Assembly: GCF_000430995.1 (NCBI RefSeq) | Contig: NZ_HF952018.1 | Span: 89,070 to 153,069, forward strand | From: Thermobrachium celere DSM 8682 | Lineage (GTDB): Bacteria; Bacillota; Clostridia; Clostridiales; Caloramatoraceae | Length of the DNA: 64,000 bases | Direction: 5' to 3' | Part shown: piece after piece, positions 15,968-24,968 of the stretch | Position numbering within the stretch: position 1 is the first letter of the stretch | How the letters are laid out: each line of letters opens with the position of its first letter | Notes under the pieces: generated by a model | The model's database searches: none | What the model saw: the letters and a program-made list of their open reading frames with translations, nothing else | Told to the model about the DNA's origin: nothing | Position numbers and translations under genes: made by a program

Positions 15968-16768
15968 ATGCCAGATATTAGAAATAATAATGTTACTATT
16001 GATGTAAAACCTGAAGAAGCAAGGGGAACTTGTAATCCAACACAACCTCAACAGACAATTGAAGTGACAAAATCAGATACTAAATGTTTGTGCAAAAACT
16101 ATCAGTATGGAAGAAAGAAATACGTTAAAATACCAGTAGTTTTAGCAGAATTTACAGTTCAAATAGATACAGAAGTAGATATAACTCTTCCAGAGGATGC
16201 AATAGATATAAAGTTTATAGATAAAAATGTATATCTAACTCAATGCCACTTAATTCCAGGAACAAACAAGGTATATCTTGCAGGTTTTGTAAGAAAGAAT
16301 ATTGTATATTCAACCTTAGGAGGAGTTGCAGGAAAAGGTATTGCAGGAGATATTAGACATGCAACATTGAATGTTCCATTTGATTGCGTAACAGAAGTAT
16401 GTTTTGAAAAGTATCCAAAAATATATTCAACTCCTCCAAAAAAGGAAGTAGAATTCCTAGATTGCAAAAAATGTGGTAAGAATGATAAAGAAGATAACTA
16501 TAAACATGTAGAAGTATTTAATGAAAGAGTATACTGCGAATTAGAGAATGCTTATATCTATGAAACAGATATTAAGCTTGACTCTAGACCAGTTAGGGGA
16601 TTTGAAACTGAAGAAGTATTTAGAAAGATAAAAGAAAAAATGGTTATCTATATTACAATTAAGCTTCTCCAAAATCAACAGGTATGCTGGGATGGATATA
16701 AGGCATTAGATGATGAAGAGGAACCAAGATTTGATGAACTAAAGGTTGAATTTGAAGATGCTAAGTAA
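15968..16768 (+). CDS. SPOCS domain-containing protein 1
   Basis: 266 residues, no signal peptide. One SPOCS (DUF3794) domain covers about 55-160: KIPVVLAEFTVQIDTEV, CHLIPGTNKVYLAGFV and NVPFDCVTEV. Cysteines are frequent (CLC, CKKC). In Clostridia, SPOCS domains occur in spore-envelope morphogenetic proteins such as SipL, but this protein has no LysM or peptidoglycan-binding domain. GAGGGGG precedes the ATG. It converges with a second SPOCS gene across a shared terminator, and both have sporulation-type promoter sequences, so a role in the spore coat or in its assembly is likely. Confidence 0.85.
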   Translation: MPDIRNNNVTIDVKPEEARGTCNPTQPQQTIEVTKSDTKCLCKNYQYGRKKYVKIPVVLAEFTVQIDTEVDITLPEDAIDIKFIDKNVYLTQCHLIPGTNKVYLAGFVRKNIVYSTLGGVAGKGIAGDIRHATLNVPFDCVTEVCFEKYPKIYSTPPKKEVEFLDCKKCGKNDKEDNYKHVEVFNERVYCELENAYIYETDIKLDSRPVRGFETEEVFRKIKEKMVIYITIKLLQNQQVCWDGYKALDDEEEPRFDELKVEFEDAK

Positions 16769-16770
16769 TG

Positions 16771-16808
16771 AAATATGGCTTAAGGTGTTATCACCTTAAG
16801 CCATATTT
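16771..16808. terminator. Bidirectional terminator between the SPOCS genes
   Basis: A perfect 17-bp stem pairs 16771-16787 with 16792-16808 (TTAT loop), ending in T-runs on both strands. It serves both convergent genes. Confidence 0.93.
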
Positions 16809-17579
16809 TTATCCTAAACAATCCTTTTGAATACACACAACTTGATTTTGCATAAGCCTTAGATGAAGATTGAGAACTATTTTTTCCTTCATCCTATAGA
16901 AGCAGTCCTGTCCCTTTATATTTTCAACAGGTACTATATCTTCACGACACATCAGTTCATTTATTTTATATTTAATTATTTCACATACGATGTTTTGGTT
17001 GAAATATCCTTTATCCTCACATACAAAGTGGTATTCAAGGGGGATAAACTTTTGTTCCTTATTAGCTTTTATCTCAGGTGGATTTATATAGCTTATTTCA
17101 GTTGTGCATTCAAATGGAACGATGTATGTTAAATATCTAATATTACCACTTGAGCCCTTTGAGTTTTGACATCTTGCAGAAGCATATTCTAATACCTTTT
17201 TGATAACTCCGCGTATAAAAACCTTTTTAGTTCCAGGTATTAATTTACATTCTTTAAGCTGAAGTGTTTTTTTAGATGCCTTTATGCATACAACAGGCTC
17301 ACAAAATCTAACAGAATTTTCAAGCTGTAGGCATATCTTAAATTGGCTTATAACAACAGGTACATTAATATATTTTACATCATTACAGCAGGGTTCTTCA
17401 GGATCATTTTTGCATTCAGGAATATTTTTTGAGCTAATAAGTATTGAATCGCAATCATCTTGACTGCCTCTAGATAGTTCGTCACTTTCTATTTGTTCTG
17501 TATCCTCTAATATATCTACTGTTAAATTAGGCTCTTCTTTAACATTTAATTCTTCATTCTTCTTGGATTTGCTGCTCAT
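16809..17579 (-). CDS. SPOCS domain-containing protein 2
   Basis: 256 residues. The first 70 are acidic and probably disordered (EELNVKEEPNLT and following). The SPOCS domain then follows the plan of the convergent neighbour: NVPVVISQFKICLQLENSV, CKLIPGTKKVFIRGVI and VPFECTTEISY. The two proteins are clearly paralogues that differ in their N-terminal parts. The C-terminus carries another conserved stretch, MKEKIVLNLHLRLMQNQ, matched by MVIYITIKLLQNQQ in protein 1. Expression during sporulation is suggested by the promoter. The exact role in the spore is not known. Confidence 0.85.
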   Translation of the reverse strand: MSSKSKKNEELNVKEEPNLTVDILEDTEQIESDELSRGSQDDCDSILISSKNIPECKNDPEEPCCNDVKYINVPVVISQFKICLQLENSVRFCEPVVCIKASKKTLQLKECKLIPGTKKVFIRGVIKKVLEYASARCQNSKGSSGNIRYLTYIVPFECTTEISYINPPEIKANKEQKFIPLEYHFVCEDKGYFNQNIVCEIIKYKINELMCREDIVPVENIKGQDCFYRMKEKIVLNLHLRLMQNQVVCIQKDCLG

Positions 17580-17606
17580 TTAACCACCCTAAATTAAACT
17601 TCATTT

Positions 17607-17634
17607 TATATTATGTTTATTAAAAAAGAATGGT
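17607..17634 (-). promoter_or_regulatory. Candidate sporulation (sigma-K-like) promoter of SPOCS gene 2
   Basis: On the minus strand: AC (17634-17633), 17 bases, CATAATATA (17615-17607), an exact match to AC-N16/17-CATANNNTA. Confidence 0.5.
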
Positions 17635-17691
17635 TACTAAATATTTTAGTTGATGTATAATTTTAGTAGAGTAGTTTTTGGAGGGGATTAA

Positions 17692-19647
17692 ATGAAGTTT
17701 AAAGCAGTATGTCCAAGGGATTGTTATGGAGGATGCTCCTTGATTTTAGAGGTTGAGGCAGGAAGGATTGTAAAGATTGAAGGAGATAAAGAAAATAGGG
17801 CAACAGAAGGCATAATATGTAGAAAAGGTTTTGAATATATAAGTAGAAATTATGGTAGAAATAGGCTAAAGAAGGCATTAAAGAGGGTTGGAGACAAGGG
17901 AAAAGGTGAGTTTAAGGAAATTAGCATAGAAGAGGCACTGGATGAAGTTGCAAAACGTATAATGGAGGTACAAGAAAAAGATCCTCTATCATTTTTATTC
18001 TACAAGGGTGCAGGTGAACTTGGAACAGCATCAAGGGTGTACAATAATTTCATAAATCAGCTTAAAGGATATACTTATGTTTATGGAGATCTATGTTCTG
18101 CTGCTGGCCTTGAGGCTCTAAAGTTAACCTATGGGAGTGTAGAACATAATGCACCATGGGATTTAGAAAAATCAAAGCTAATAGTTATATGGGGTAAAAA
18201 TCCAGCCAATACAAATATACAGGAGTTAGTACATATAAAAAGGGCAAAGGAGAAGGGAGCAAAGGTTGTTTTAATAGATATAAGAAGAAGTGAGACAGCA
18301 AAATATGCAGATTTAGTTATAACACCTGAAGTTGGGACTGATTTGGCTCTTGCAATGGCAATACACAACTACATAATACAAAATAACAAATATGATGTGA
18401 ATTTTGTTAATAATTATACATATGGATTTAATGAATTTAAACTGGAGGTACAAAAATACAGCTTAGAATATGCACAAGAGGTAACAAAGGTTCCAAAGGA
18501 AAAGATAGTAGAAGTTGCAGAGTTAATTTCAAATATAAAGCCCTTTACATTAATCTGTGGGTTTGGTATACAAAGACAAATACAAGGAGGCCAAACAGTA
18601 CGAGCTCTTTCACTCCTACCTGCACTTGTTGGAAGTGTTGGAATTGAAGGTGGAGGTTTTAGATATTCAAATCATACAAGGCCAAGGCTAAACCTAAAGA
18701 CAATTAAGCCAATTAAAAATACTAGAGGAATAAATGTGGTGAATATGGGACAAGCAATAAAAGATAAGGGTATAAAGTGTATGCTTATTCAGGCAGCAAA
18801 CCCTGTTATGTCAAACCCAAACTCAAATGCCTTAAGGGAGGCACTTAAGGAAATTGAATTTTTAGTATGTATTGACACAGTGGTTTCAGAAACAGCAAAA
18901 TATGCAGATATAATATTGCCTGCGGCAGCAACATTTGAATACTATGATGTTTTAAGATCGTATTGGCATCCATACATTATGCTTCATGAAAAAGTAGTTG
19001 AGCCACTAGGAGATTCAATACATGAGAGCAGAATATATAGAGAACTTGCAGATAGAATGGGGCTTAATAAAGATTTAATTCCTGAAAACAATTTAGAATT
19101 TATAGAGGAAGTGCTTAAGTATTCAAAAATAAATGTGAGTATTGATACATTAAGAAAAGGTCCATATTTAACAGAGGATTATTGTGAAGTTGTATATAAA
19201 GATTTAAAGTTTAACACTCCATCTGGAAAGATAGAATTTAAGGTAGATGGAATGAAAAAGTGGGGAGAAAATGAATTGCCAATCTATAAAGAGTTTGATG
19301 AAGTAGGGCCCTTTAAATTAATTTCTATTCATAGTAGAGATGTGACAAATTCACAATATTTGAATATACCATCAATATTAGATACTATGGAGGAGCCCTA
19401 TGCCTATATAAACAAAGATGATGCAGATAGGTTAGGTATAAATCATGGTGAAAAAATGATTATATTTAATAGTTTATCAAGTATAACTTTAAGGGCAAAG
19501 ACTACCTATGATGTTAGAAGGGAACATGTAGTTGTACCATTTGGACAAAATATAGATTTAAATTCTTTAATAGAAGGCAGAAATACAGACATTGGACTGT
19601 GTACAGCATTTCATAACATAGGTGTTAATATAAAAAAGTTTGAATAG
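17692..19647 (+). CDS. Molybdopterin-dependent oxidoreductase with [4Fe-4S] cluster
   Basis: 651 residues, DMSO-reductase superfamily. The N-terminal cluster site is Cys7, Cys11, Cys15 and Cys43. Cys135 in GDLCSAAG is the probable Mo or W ligand. The bis-MGD binding regions (IVIWGKNPANTN, VLIDIRRSETAKYAD) and the C-terminal cofactor-binding domain are complete. No signal peptide, so it is cytoplasmic. No iron-sulfur or membrane partner subunit lies nearby, so its electron donor and substrate are unknown; related single-subunit proteins are often mis-named formate dehydrogenase or dimethyl sulfoxide reductase. The asparaginase gene follows after 11 bases, probably in the same transcript. Confidence 0.88.
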   Translation: MKFKAVCPRDCYGGCSLILEVEAGRIVKIEGDKENRATEGIICRKGFEYISRNYGRNRLKKALKRVGDKGKGEFKEISIEEALDEVAKRIMEVQEKDPLSFLFYKGAGELGTASRVYNNFINQLKGYTYVYGDLCSAAGLEALKLTYGSVEHNAPWDLEKSKLIVIWGKNPANTNIQELVHIKRAKEKGAKVVLIDIRRSETAKYADLVITPEVGTDLALAMAIHNYIIQNNKYDVNFVNNYTYGFNEFKLEVQKYSLEYAQEVTKVPKEKIVEVAELISNIKPFTLICGFGIQRQIQGGQTVRALSLLPALVGSVGIEGGGFRYSNHTRPRLNLKTIKPIKNTRGINVVNMGQAIKDKGIKCMLIQAANPVMSNPNSNALREALKEIEFLVCIDTVVSETAKYADIILPAAATFEYYDVLRSYWHPYIMLHEKVVEPLGDSIHESRIYRELADRMGLNKDLIPENNLEFIEEVLKYSKINVSIDTLRKGPYLTEDYCEVVYKDLKFNTPSGKIEFKVDGMKKWGENELPIYKEFDEVGPFKLISIHSRDVTNSQYLNIPSILDTMEEPYAYINKDDADRLGINHGEKMIIFNSLSSITLRAKTTYDVRREHVVVPFGQNIDLNSLIEGRNTDIGLCTAFHNIGVNIKKFE

Positions 19648-19658
19648 GGGGTAATTTA

Positions 19659-20666
19659 ATGTCAGAGATATTTGTTGAGGTGACAAGAGGGCCATTAGTT
19701 GAATGTATTCATAGAGGAGATGCTGTTGTTGTAGATTATAGGGGTAGGGTTTTAGCCTATTCTGGTGATGCTTATAAAGTAACGTATATACGTTCAGCAG
19801 CAAAGCCAATACAGACAATGAATGTTATATTATCTGGTGCTGCAGATAAGTTTAAGTTTACAGATAAAGAATTGGCAATAATGTGTGCATCTCACTATGG
19901 AGAAGATTTTCATGTTAAAACCTTAAGTGAGATGCTAAATAAGATAAATATAAAAAAAGAAGCGCTTTTATGTGGAGAAACCTATTCGATAAATCAAGCC
20001 TATAGACAAAAGCAGCTAAAGGAAAATCATCAGATTACTACTTTAAATTGCGATTGTTCAGGAAAACATATAGGAGTTATTGCAACCTGTCTTCATAAAG
20101 GATATGGCCTTATAGATTACAACACAAAGGAACACCCAGTTCAAAGGGATACATTGGAAGTTGTTGCAAATGTTTGTGATATCGATAAGGAAAAGATAAT
20201 ATTAGGCGTTGACGGATGCAGTGTACCTGTATTTGGAATGCCACTTTACAATATGGCATTAGGCTATGCAAGAATGGTTACTGGATATGGCCTAAATGAT
20301 GATTATAAAGCTGCAGCAGAAAGGATATATAATTCTATGGTATCATATCCTGAAATGGTAGCAGGTACTAATGGTTTTTGTACAGAGCTTATGAAGGCAG
20401 CAGATGGCAAATTGATAGGGAAGCTTGGGGCAGAGGCTGTATACTGCATTGGTGTTAAGGATTTAGGAATAGGTATTGCAGTTAAAATAGAGGATGGAAA
20501 CTATAGAGCTCTTTATCCTGCAGTTATGAAGATATTAGAGGATATGAAAATATTAAATTATTCCGAAATAAGTAGGTTATCAAACTTCAAAAACCCACCA
20601 AATCTAAATAATAAAGGTGTTAAGGTTGGAGAGATTAGAGCAGTTGTGGATTTAAAAAAATTATAA
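19659..20666 (+). CDS. L-asparaginase, ReAV (Rhizobium etli) type
   Basis: 335 residues, asparaginase II family (PF06089 type), unrelated in fold to the E. coli enzymes. Residues of the ReAV active site all have counterparts: Ser46 and Lys49 (RSAAKP), Ser78 (CASHYGE), Cys133 and Lys136 (CDCSGKH), Cys187 (VDGCSVP) and Cys241 (NGFCTEL). The spacing matches ReAV (48, 51, 80, 135, 138, 189, 249) with an offset of 2 up to Cys187. It would release ammonia from asparagine in the cytoplasm. It ends just before the cobalamin riboswitch and is probably co-transcribed with the oxidoreductase gene. Confidence 0.88.
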   Translation: MSEIFVEVTRGPLVECIHRGDAVVVDYRGRVLAYSGDAYKVTYIRSAAKPIQTMNVILSGAADKFKFTDKELAIMCASHYGEDFHVKTLSEMLNKINIKKEALLCGETYSINQAYRQKQLKENHQITTLNCDCSGKHIGVIATCLHKGYGLIDYNTKEHPVQRDTLEVVANVCDIDKEKIILGVDGCSVPVFGMPLYNMALGYARMVTGYGLNDDYKAAAERIYNSMVSYPEMVAGTNGFCTELMKAADGKLIGKLGAEAVYCIGVKDLGIGIAVKIEDGNYRALYPAVMKILEDMKILNYSEISRLSNFKNPPNLNNKGVKVGEIRAVVDLKKL

Positions 20667-20693
20667 ATAAAAAATAAAAATTTCTAAAAATTG

Positions 20694-20721
20694 TTGAAAA
20701 AATATGAAAGCATAGTATAAA
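20694..20721 (+). promoter_or_regulatory. Promoter of the cobalamin operon leader
   Basis: TTGAAA (20694-20699), 16-base spacer, TATAAA (20716-20721), followed by the riboswitch. Confidence 0.6.
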
Positions 20722-20744
20722 ATAATATTGAAAAGTGAATATAT

Positions 20745-20935
20745 GCGTCAAAGGTGCTATTTAATAGCTTAATAGGGAAAGTGGTGAAAATCCACTGCAG
20801 CCCCCGCTACTGTAGACGGAGACGAATCCTAACCACTGGGAAACTGGGAAGGTAGGAGGAGGATGACCCGTGAGCCAGGAGACCTGCCTTTGATGTGCTA
20901 ATCCTTCGGAGGGAAGGGAATGGCAAAGCGTAAAC
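20745..20935 (+). ncRNA. Cobalamin riboswitch
   Basis: The conserved core is present: the AAAGGTGC start, GGGAAAGTGGTGAAAATCCAC, GCAGCCCCCGCTACTG, the GGAGACGAATCC segment, a long variable arm, GTGAGCCAGGAGACCTGCC (the B12 box) and the closing segment near 20895-20935. It precedes terminators and the whole cobalamin operon, so adenosylcobalamin binding should promote termination. Confidence 0.95.
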
Positions 20936-20938
20936 GAT

Positions 20939-20967
20939 AGCCTGCCCTTTTGCAGGCTTTTTTATTT
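20939..20967 (+). terminator. Riboswitch terminator 1
   Basis: Stem AGCCTGC/GCAGGCT (20939-20945 with 20952-20958) followed by TTTTTTATTT. It lies immediately after the aptamer. Confidence 0.88.
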
Positions 20968-21010
20968 GGTAAGTCCATACATTATATGGGATTTATTAGT
21001 ATTAAAAATA

Positions 21011-21043
21011 AAAGCTTCCATTTCCTTGGAGGCTTTTTTATTT
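21011..21043 (+). terminator. Riboswitch terminator 2
   Basis: Stem AAAGCTTCC/GGAGGCTTT (one G-U pair, 21011-21019 with 21028-21036), then TTTT-A-TTTT. It lies 24 bases before the cobT start. Confidence 0.75.
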
Positions 21044-21066
21044 TACATAGATTAAGGAGGACTAAT

Positions 21067-22146
21067 ATGGAACTTTTAAAAAGCAGTTTGCACCAAATAA
21101 AACCATTATATGAAGACAAAATTCAAGAGGCTTGGCAGAGGATTGATAATTTAACAAAACCTATAGGGAGCCTTGGAACTATAGAGAAAATAGCAGCAAA
21201 GATATCAGGAATAACAGGAAATTTAGTTAATGATTTTAGGAAAAACATTGTGATTATGTGTGCAGATAATGGTGTTGTAGAAGAAGGAGTAAGTGCATGT
21301 CCTAAGGAAATCACAAAAATAGTTACACAGAATTTTACAAGAGGAATAACGGGTGTATGTGTATTTGCTGATATGGTACAGGCTGATTTAACGGTAGTAG
21401 ACATTGGAGTAGATGCAGAATTTAATAACCCTAAAATTATAAACAAAAAGATTATGTGGGGTACTAAAAACATGGCAAAGGAACCAGCTATGGAGTATAA
21501 GGAGGCAGTAAGGGCAATTGAAGTTGGTATAGAGATTGTGGATGAGCTTGTAAAAAAGGGGTACAACCTTATAGGAACAGGAGAGATGGGTATAGGAAAT
21601 ACAACAACATCAGCAGCAGTTTTATGTGCACTATCAAACCTTGAGGCTGAGGTTGTTGTTGGAAAAGGAGCTGGACTAACAGATGAACAGCATAAACACA
21701 AAATAGAAGTTGTAAAAAAGGCACTTTACATAAACAGACCAAATACTAAAGACCCAATTGATGTTTTATCTAAGGTTGGAGGGCTTGATATAGCAGGTTT
21801 ATGTGGTTGTTTTATAGGTGCAGCTAAAAATAGAGTGCCAATTGTAATAGATGGATTTATATCCTCAGCAGCAGCCCTATGTGCAGTTAGATTAAATCCA
21901 CTTATAAAAGACTATATTTTTCCATCTCATTTATCAGCAGAACCTGGTGCAAGATATATGATGAAGGAGATAGGACTTGAACCTATGGTTAATTTAAATA
22001 TGAGATTAGGTGAGGGTTCGGGCTGTCCATTTGCCTTTTTTATAATAGAAGCTTCTCAAAAGATGATGAGGGATATGGGAAGTTTTGAGGATGCAAATAT
22101 AGTAAATGATTTTCTTATAGATATAAGAGAGGAGAAGGCAATATGA
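21067..22146 (+). CDS. cobT: Nicotinate-nucleotide-dimethylbenzimidazole phosphoribosyltransferase
   Basis: 359 residues. It transfers phosphoribose from nicotinate mononucleotide to the lower-ligand base to give alpha-ribazole phosphate. Typical motifs are LTKPIGSLG at the N-terminus, GTGEMGIGNTT for the substrate loop, and HLSAEPGA with the catalytic Glu near the end. AAGGAGG precedes ATG 21067; the longer in-frame start at 20950 lies in the riboswitch terminator and is rejected. First gene of the operon; its stop overlaps the cobU start. Confidence 0.96.
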   Translation: MELLKSSLHQIKPLYEDKIQEAWQRIDNLTKPIGSLGTIEKIAAKISGITGNLVNDFRKNIVIMCADNGVVEEGVSACPKEITKIVTQNFTRGITGVCVFADMVQADLTVVDIGVDAEFNNPKIINKKIMWGTKNMAKEPAMEYKEAVRAIEVGIEIVDELVKKGYNLIGTGEMGIGNTTTSAAVLCALSNLEAEVVVGKGAGLTDEQHKHKIEVVKKALYINRPNTKDPIDVLSKVGGLDIAGLCGCFIGAAKNRVPIVIDGFISSAAALCAVRLNPLIKDYIFPSHLSAEPGARYMMKEIGLEPMVNLNMRLGEGSGCPFAFFIIEASQKMMRDMGSFEDANIVNDFLIDIREEKAI

Positions 22147-22679
22147 TAACGCTTATAACAGGTGGGGTAAGGTCTGGTAAGAGCAGTTTTGCAGAAGGAA
22201 TGTTTAGTGGTAAGGAGGATGTTGTTTATATAGCAACGGCAGTTGTAGAGGATGAGGAGATGAAGGAGAGGGTAAGGCTGCATAGATTAAGAAGACCAGA
22301 TATTTGGAGGACCTTTGAGGGATATAAGGGTTTAAAGTATGCAGTAGGAGATGAAAAAAACTATCTTTTAGACTGTGTAACTAATTTGATTTCAAATATT
22401 ATGTTTGAAAGGACGGCAGGGCTTGAGTATATAGATGATATAGCAAAAAAGGATGTGGAGGATGCAGTAATAGATGAGTTAAATAGACTAACTGAAGAAG
22501 TAAGAAAAAAAGAGGGTAACTTAGTCTTAGTTACAAATGAGGTTGGGTATTCTATAGTTCCAGAAAACAATGTGGCAAGAGCCTTTAGAGATATACAGGG
22601 AAGAGTAAATGTTAGACTTGGCAGCCTATGTGATGAAGTTTATTTAGTAGTATGTGGTATTCCAATTAAAATAAAATGA
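22143..22679 (+). CDS. cobU: Adenosylcobinamide kinase / GTP:adenosylcobinamide-phosphate guanylyltransferase
   Basis: 178 residues. It phosphorylates cobinamide and then transfers GMP to give GDP-cobinamide. The P-loop GGVRSGKS covers residues 7-14, and His47 in VRLHRLRRP corresponds to the guanylylated histidine. VTNEVGYSIVP is a further family motif. It overlaps cobT by ATGA and cobS by the same kind of junction, so translation is probably coupled along the three genes. Confidence 0.96.
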   Translation: MITLITGGVRSGKSSFAEGMFSGKEDVVYIATAVVEDEEMKERVRLHRLRRPDIWRTFEGYKGLKYAVGDEKNYLLDCVTNLISNIMFERTAGLEYIDDIAKKDVEDAVIDELNRLTEEVRKKEGNLVLVTNEVGYSIVPENNVARAFRDIQGRVNVRLGSLCDEVYLVVCGIPIKIK

Positions 22680-23410
22680 TTAAATCTTTAATATTAACTC
22701 TTCAGTTTTTAACAAGGCTGCCAATACCAGTTTCAACAGAAGTTGATAAAAAGACTTTAGCAAGAGGAACCTTTTTCTATCCCTATATAGGTGTACTTAT
22801 AGGCTCATTGAGCTATATTTCTTATTATTTGCTATATAGAGTGGATAATCAAATAGCAGCACTTTTTATAGTTTTATCCATAATAGCAATAACAGGAGGG
22901 TTTCATCTTGATGGTTTATCCGACACCTGTGATGGTTTTTTCTCCTCAAGAAGTAGAGAAAGAATAATTGAAATAATGAAGGACTCAAGGGTAGGAGTGT
23001 TTGGAGTTATTGCAGTTGTATTTGATATTTTAATAAAGTTCATAGTTCTATCTAAAATTTCATATAAATATATGTTTTTTACCCTTATATTTTCTCTTGC
23101 CTTTGCAAGATTAACTGCTGCCTTTATGTTTACCTTTGGTAAAAGTGCAAAGAAGGAAGGCCTAGGTGCACAAATCACACAAAACAGGTCTGAATTTTAC
23201 TATATTTTGTCAGTATCAAGCTTTATGCCTATTGCATTTTGGTTTTTAGGTTATGTTTCACTATATATATTTTTTATTGATTTAGCCTTTGCAATACTTT
23301 TGATGTTAAAGTCCTATAATACGATAGATGGATTAACAGGGGATATTTATGGTGCCTGTATAGAAATATGTGAGATAATAGGCTTTTTTATAATGTTTTT
23401 AAAGTTTTGA
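22676..23410 (+). CDS. cobS: Adenosylcobinamide-GDP ribazoletransferase (cobalamin synthase)
   Basis: 244 residues, an integral membrane protein with about six helices. It joins GDP-cobinamide and alpha-ribazole (or its phosphate). The motifs LTRLPIP near the N-terminus, GGFHLDGLSDTCDGFFS with metal-binding acids, and KDSRVGVFG are all present. The ATG overlaps the cobU stop. The cobT-cobU-cobS-cobC order groups the complete nucleotide-loop assembly branch. Confidence 0.95.
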   Translation: MIKSLILTLQFLTRLPIPVSTEVDKKTLARGTFFYPYIGVLIGSLSYISYYLLYRVDNQIAALFIVLSIIAITGGFHLDGLSDTCDGFFSSRSRERIIEIMKDSRVGVFGVIAVVFDILIKFIVLSKISYKYMFFTLIFSLAFARLTAAFMFTFGKSAKKEGLGAQITQNRSEFYYILSVSSFMPIAFWFLGYVSLYIFFIDLAFAILLMLKSYNTIDGLTGDIYGACIEICEIIGFFIMFLKF

Positions 23411-23418
23411 GGTGAGAT

Positions 23419-23991
23419 ATGCTTAATTTGTATCTTTTAAGGCACGGAAGTGTAGAGGGAAATGAGCTAAAAAAGTATATAGGAAGAAAGGATGAGGAAT
23501 TATCGGAGCTTGGGCATAAACAGGCAGAAGAAATAAGTAAAAAAAATAACGTTAAATTTAAAAGAATAATATCAAGTCCCCTTAAAAGATGTAGGCAGAC
23601 AGCAGCCTATTTTGGGGATTTTGAAGTTGATGAAAGGCTCTTTGAACTAAATTTTGGCATATTTGAGGATAAAGACTATACACAAATCCAAAGGGAGTTT
23701 AAAGATGAATATGATGTTTGGTGTAGGGATTATAAAAACTATAAGATTCCACAGGGTGAGAGCCTTATGGAGCTTTTTAGAAGGGTAGAAGAGTTTTTAC
23801 AGGATATAAAAAAGGAAGAGGGAGATATTTTGGTTGTAACCTCGGGTGGAGTAATACGTTGTATTCTGTCTTTAGTATTTGATAGCTATGACTATTTTTA
23901 TAAATTTCAAGTTGAGAATTGTAGTATGTCTATAATAACAACCTATGATGGTTGTTATTGGTATATAAAAAGATTAAATGGAGGGGTTTAA
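23419..23991 (+). CDS. cobC: Alpha-ribazole phosphatase (histidine phosphatase family)
   Basis: 190 residues. The RHG motif places the phospho-accepting His at residue 9; further motifs are SSPLKRCRQTA and the late SGGVIR. It removes phosphate from alpha-ribazole 5'-phosphate or cobalamin 5'-phosphate. The histidine phosphatase family is broad, and the assignment rests on the position between cobS and cbiM. GAGGTGAG precedes the ATG. Confidence 0.88.
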   Translation: MLNLYLLRHGSVEGNELKKYIGRKDEELSELGHKQAEEISKKNNVKFKRIISSPLKRCRQTAAYFGDFEVDERLFELNFGIFEDKDYTQIQREFKDEYDVWCRDYKNYKIPQGESLMELFRRVEEFLQDIKKEEGDILVVTSGGVIRCILSLVFDSYDYFYKFQVENCSMSIITTYDGCYWYIKRLNGGV

Positions 23992-24693
23992 ATGAAAAAT
24001 AAAAAACTTATTCTTTTTCTTATTTTAATTTTGTTACCTAAATGTGCCTATGCAATGCACATAGGAGAAGGATTTTTGCCACCCTTTTGGGCAGCTCTCT
24101 ACTACATATTAATGCTTCCATTTGTAATAAAGGGTGCAATTAAAATTAAAAGGGCAGACAATAAGGATGTAAAGATGTTAATGGCACTCTCTGGAGCCTT
24201 TATATTTCTTTTATCAGCCTTAAAACTTCCATCTGTTACAGGTTCTTGTTCTCATCCTACAGGAACTGGACTTGCAGCAATATTATTTGGCCCCTTTGTA
24301 ACATCATTTTTGTCTATGATAGTTCTTATATTTCAAGCATTGCTTTTAGCCCACGGTGGGATAACGACCCTTGGTGCAAATACCTTTTCAATGGGAGTTG
24401 TAGGTCCCTTTGTAGCATTTATAATTTATAAATTCTTAAAAAATAAAAATAAAAGTTTAGCAGTATTTTTAGCAGCATTCTTTGGAGATTTTACAACCTA
24501 TATTATTACATCTATACAGCTTGCACTTGCCTTTAATAAGGCAGGTTTTATAGGTGCATTCATAAAATTTGTTTCAATATTTGCAATAACACAAATTCCA
24601 CTTGCAATAATGGAGGGAATACTGACAGTTGTAATTTTTGAATATATAGAAAGACACTCATCAGAAGAGATGAAGATTTTGGAGGTGAAATAA
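23992..24693 (+). CDS. cbiM: Cobalt ECF transporter substrate-binding component CbiM
   Basis: 233 residues. A signal peptide (1-21, ending AYA) would expose MHIGEGFLP, the N-terminal metal-coordinating sequence with the essential His, as in other CbiM proteins. Several membrane helices follow, with [18 protein letters not shown]. It is the cobalt-selective core of an energy-coupling-factor transporter. cbiN and cbiQ overlap behind it, but no cbiO ATPase gene follows. Confidence 0.95.
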   Translation: MKNKKLILFLILILLPKCAYAMHIGEGFLPPFWAALYYILMLPFVIKGAIKIKRADNKDVKMLMALSGAFIFLLSALKLPSVTGSCSHPTGTGLAAILFGPFVTSFLSMIVLIFQALLLAHGGITTLGANTFSMGVVGPFVAFIIYKFLKNKNKSLAVFLAAFFGDFTTYIITSIQLALAFNKAGFIGAFIKFVSIFAITQIPLAIMEGILTVVIFEYIERHSSEEMKILEVK

Positions 24694-24968
24694 TGAAGAG
24701 AAGGAATATATTTTTACTTTCCCTTTGTGCTCTTTTGGTTGTTATATCTCTTTTCATAGGCTCAAGGGGAGGTGAATTTGGAGGAGCAGATGATTTGATT
24801 GAAGAGAAGATTGTTGAGATAGATGGCAATTATAAGCCTTGGTTTAGTTCAATATGGGAACCACCTTCAGGAGAAATTGAAAGCCTTTTATTTGCTCTAC
24901 AGGCAGGACTTGGTGCATATTTTATAGGTTATTATGTAGGAAGGAAGAAGAATGTTAAAGAGTGTTGA
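24693..24968 (+). CDS. cbiN: Cobalt transporter auxiliary protein CbiN
   Basis: 91 residues with two membrane helices (about 5-22 and 64-82) around a short extracytoplasmic part (GGEFGGADD, YKPWFSSIWEPPSGEIESLLFALQ). CbiN helps load cobalt into CbiM and is specific to cobalt systems. The start overlaps the cbiM stop by one base. Confidence 0.93.
   Translation: MKRRNIFLLSLCALLVVISLFIGSRGGEFGGADDLIEEKIVEIDGNYKPWFSSIWEPPSGEIESLLFALQAGLGAYFIGYYVGRKKNVKEC

Noticed and set aside
20950-21066. N-terminal extension of CobT into the riboswitch region
   Set aside because: It runs through both terminators and lacks a ribosome binding site; the family starts at ATG 21067 after AAGGAGG.
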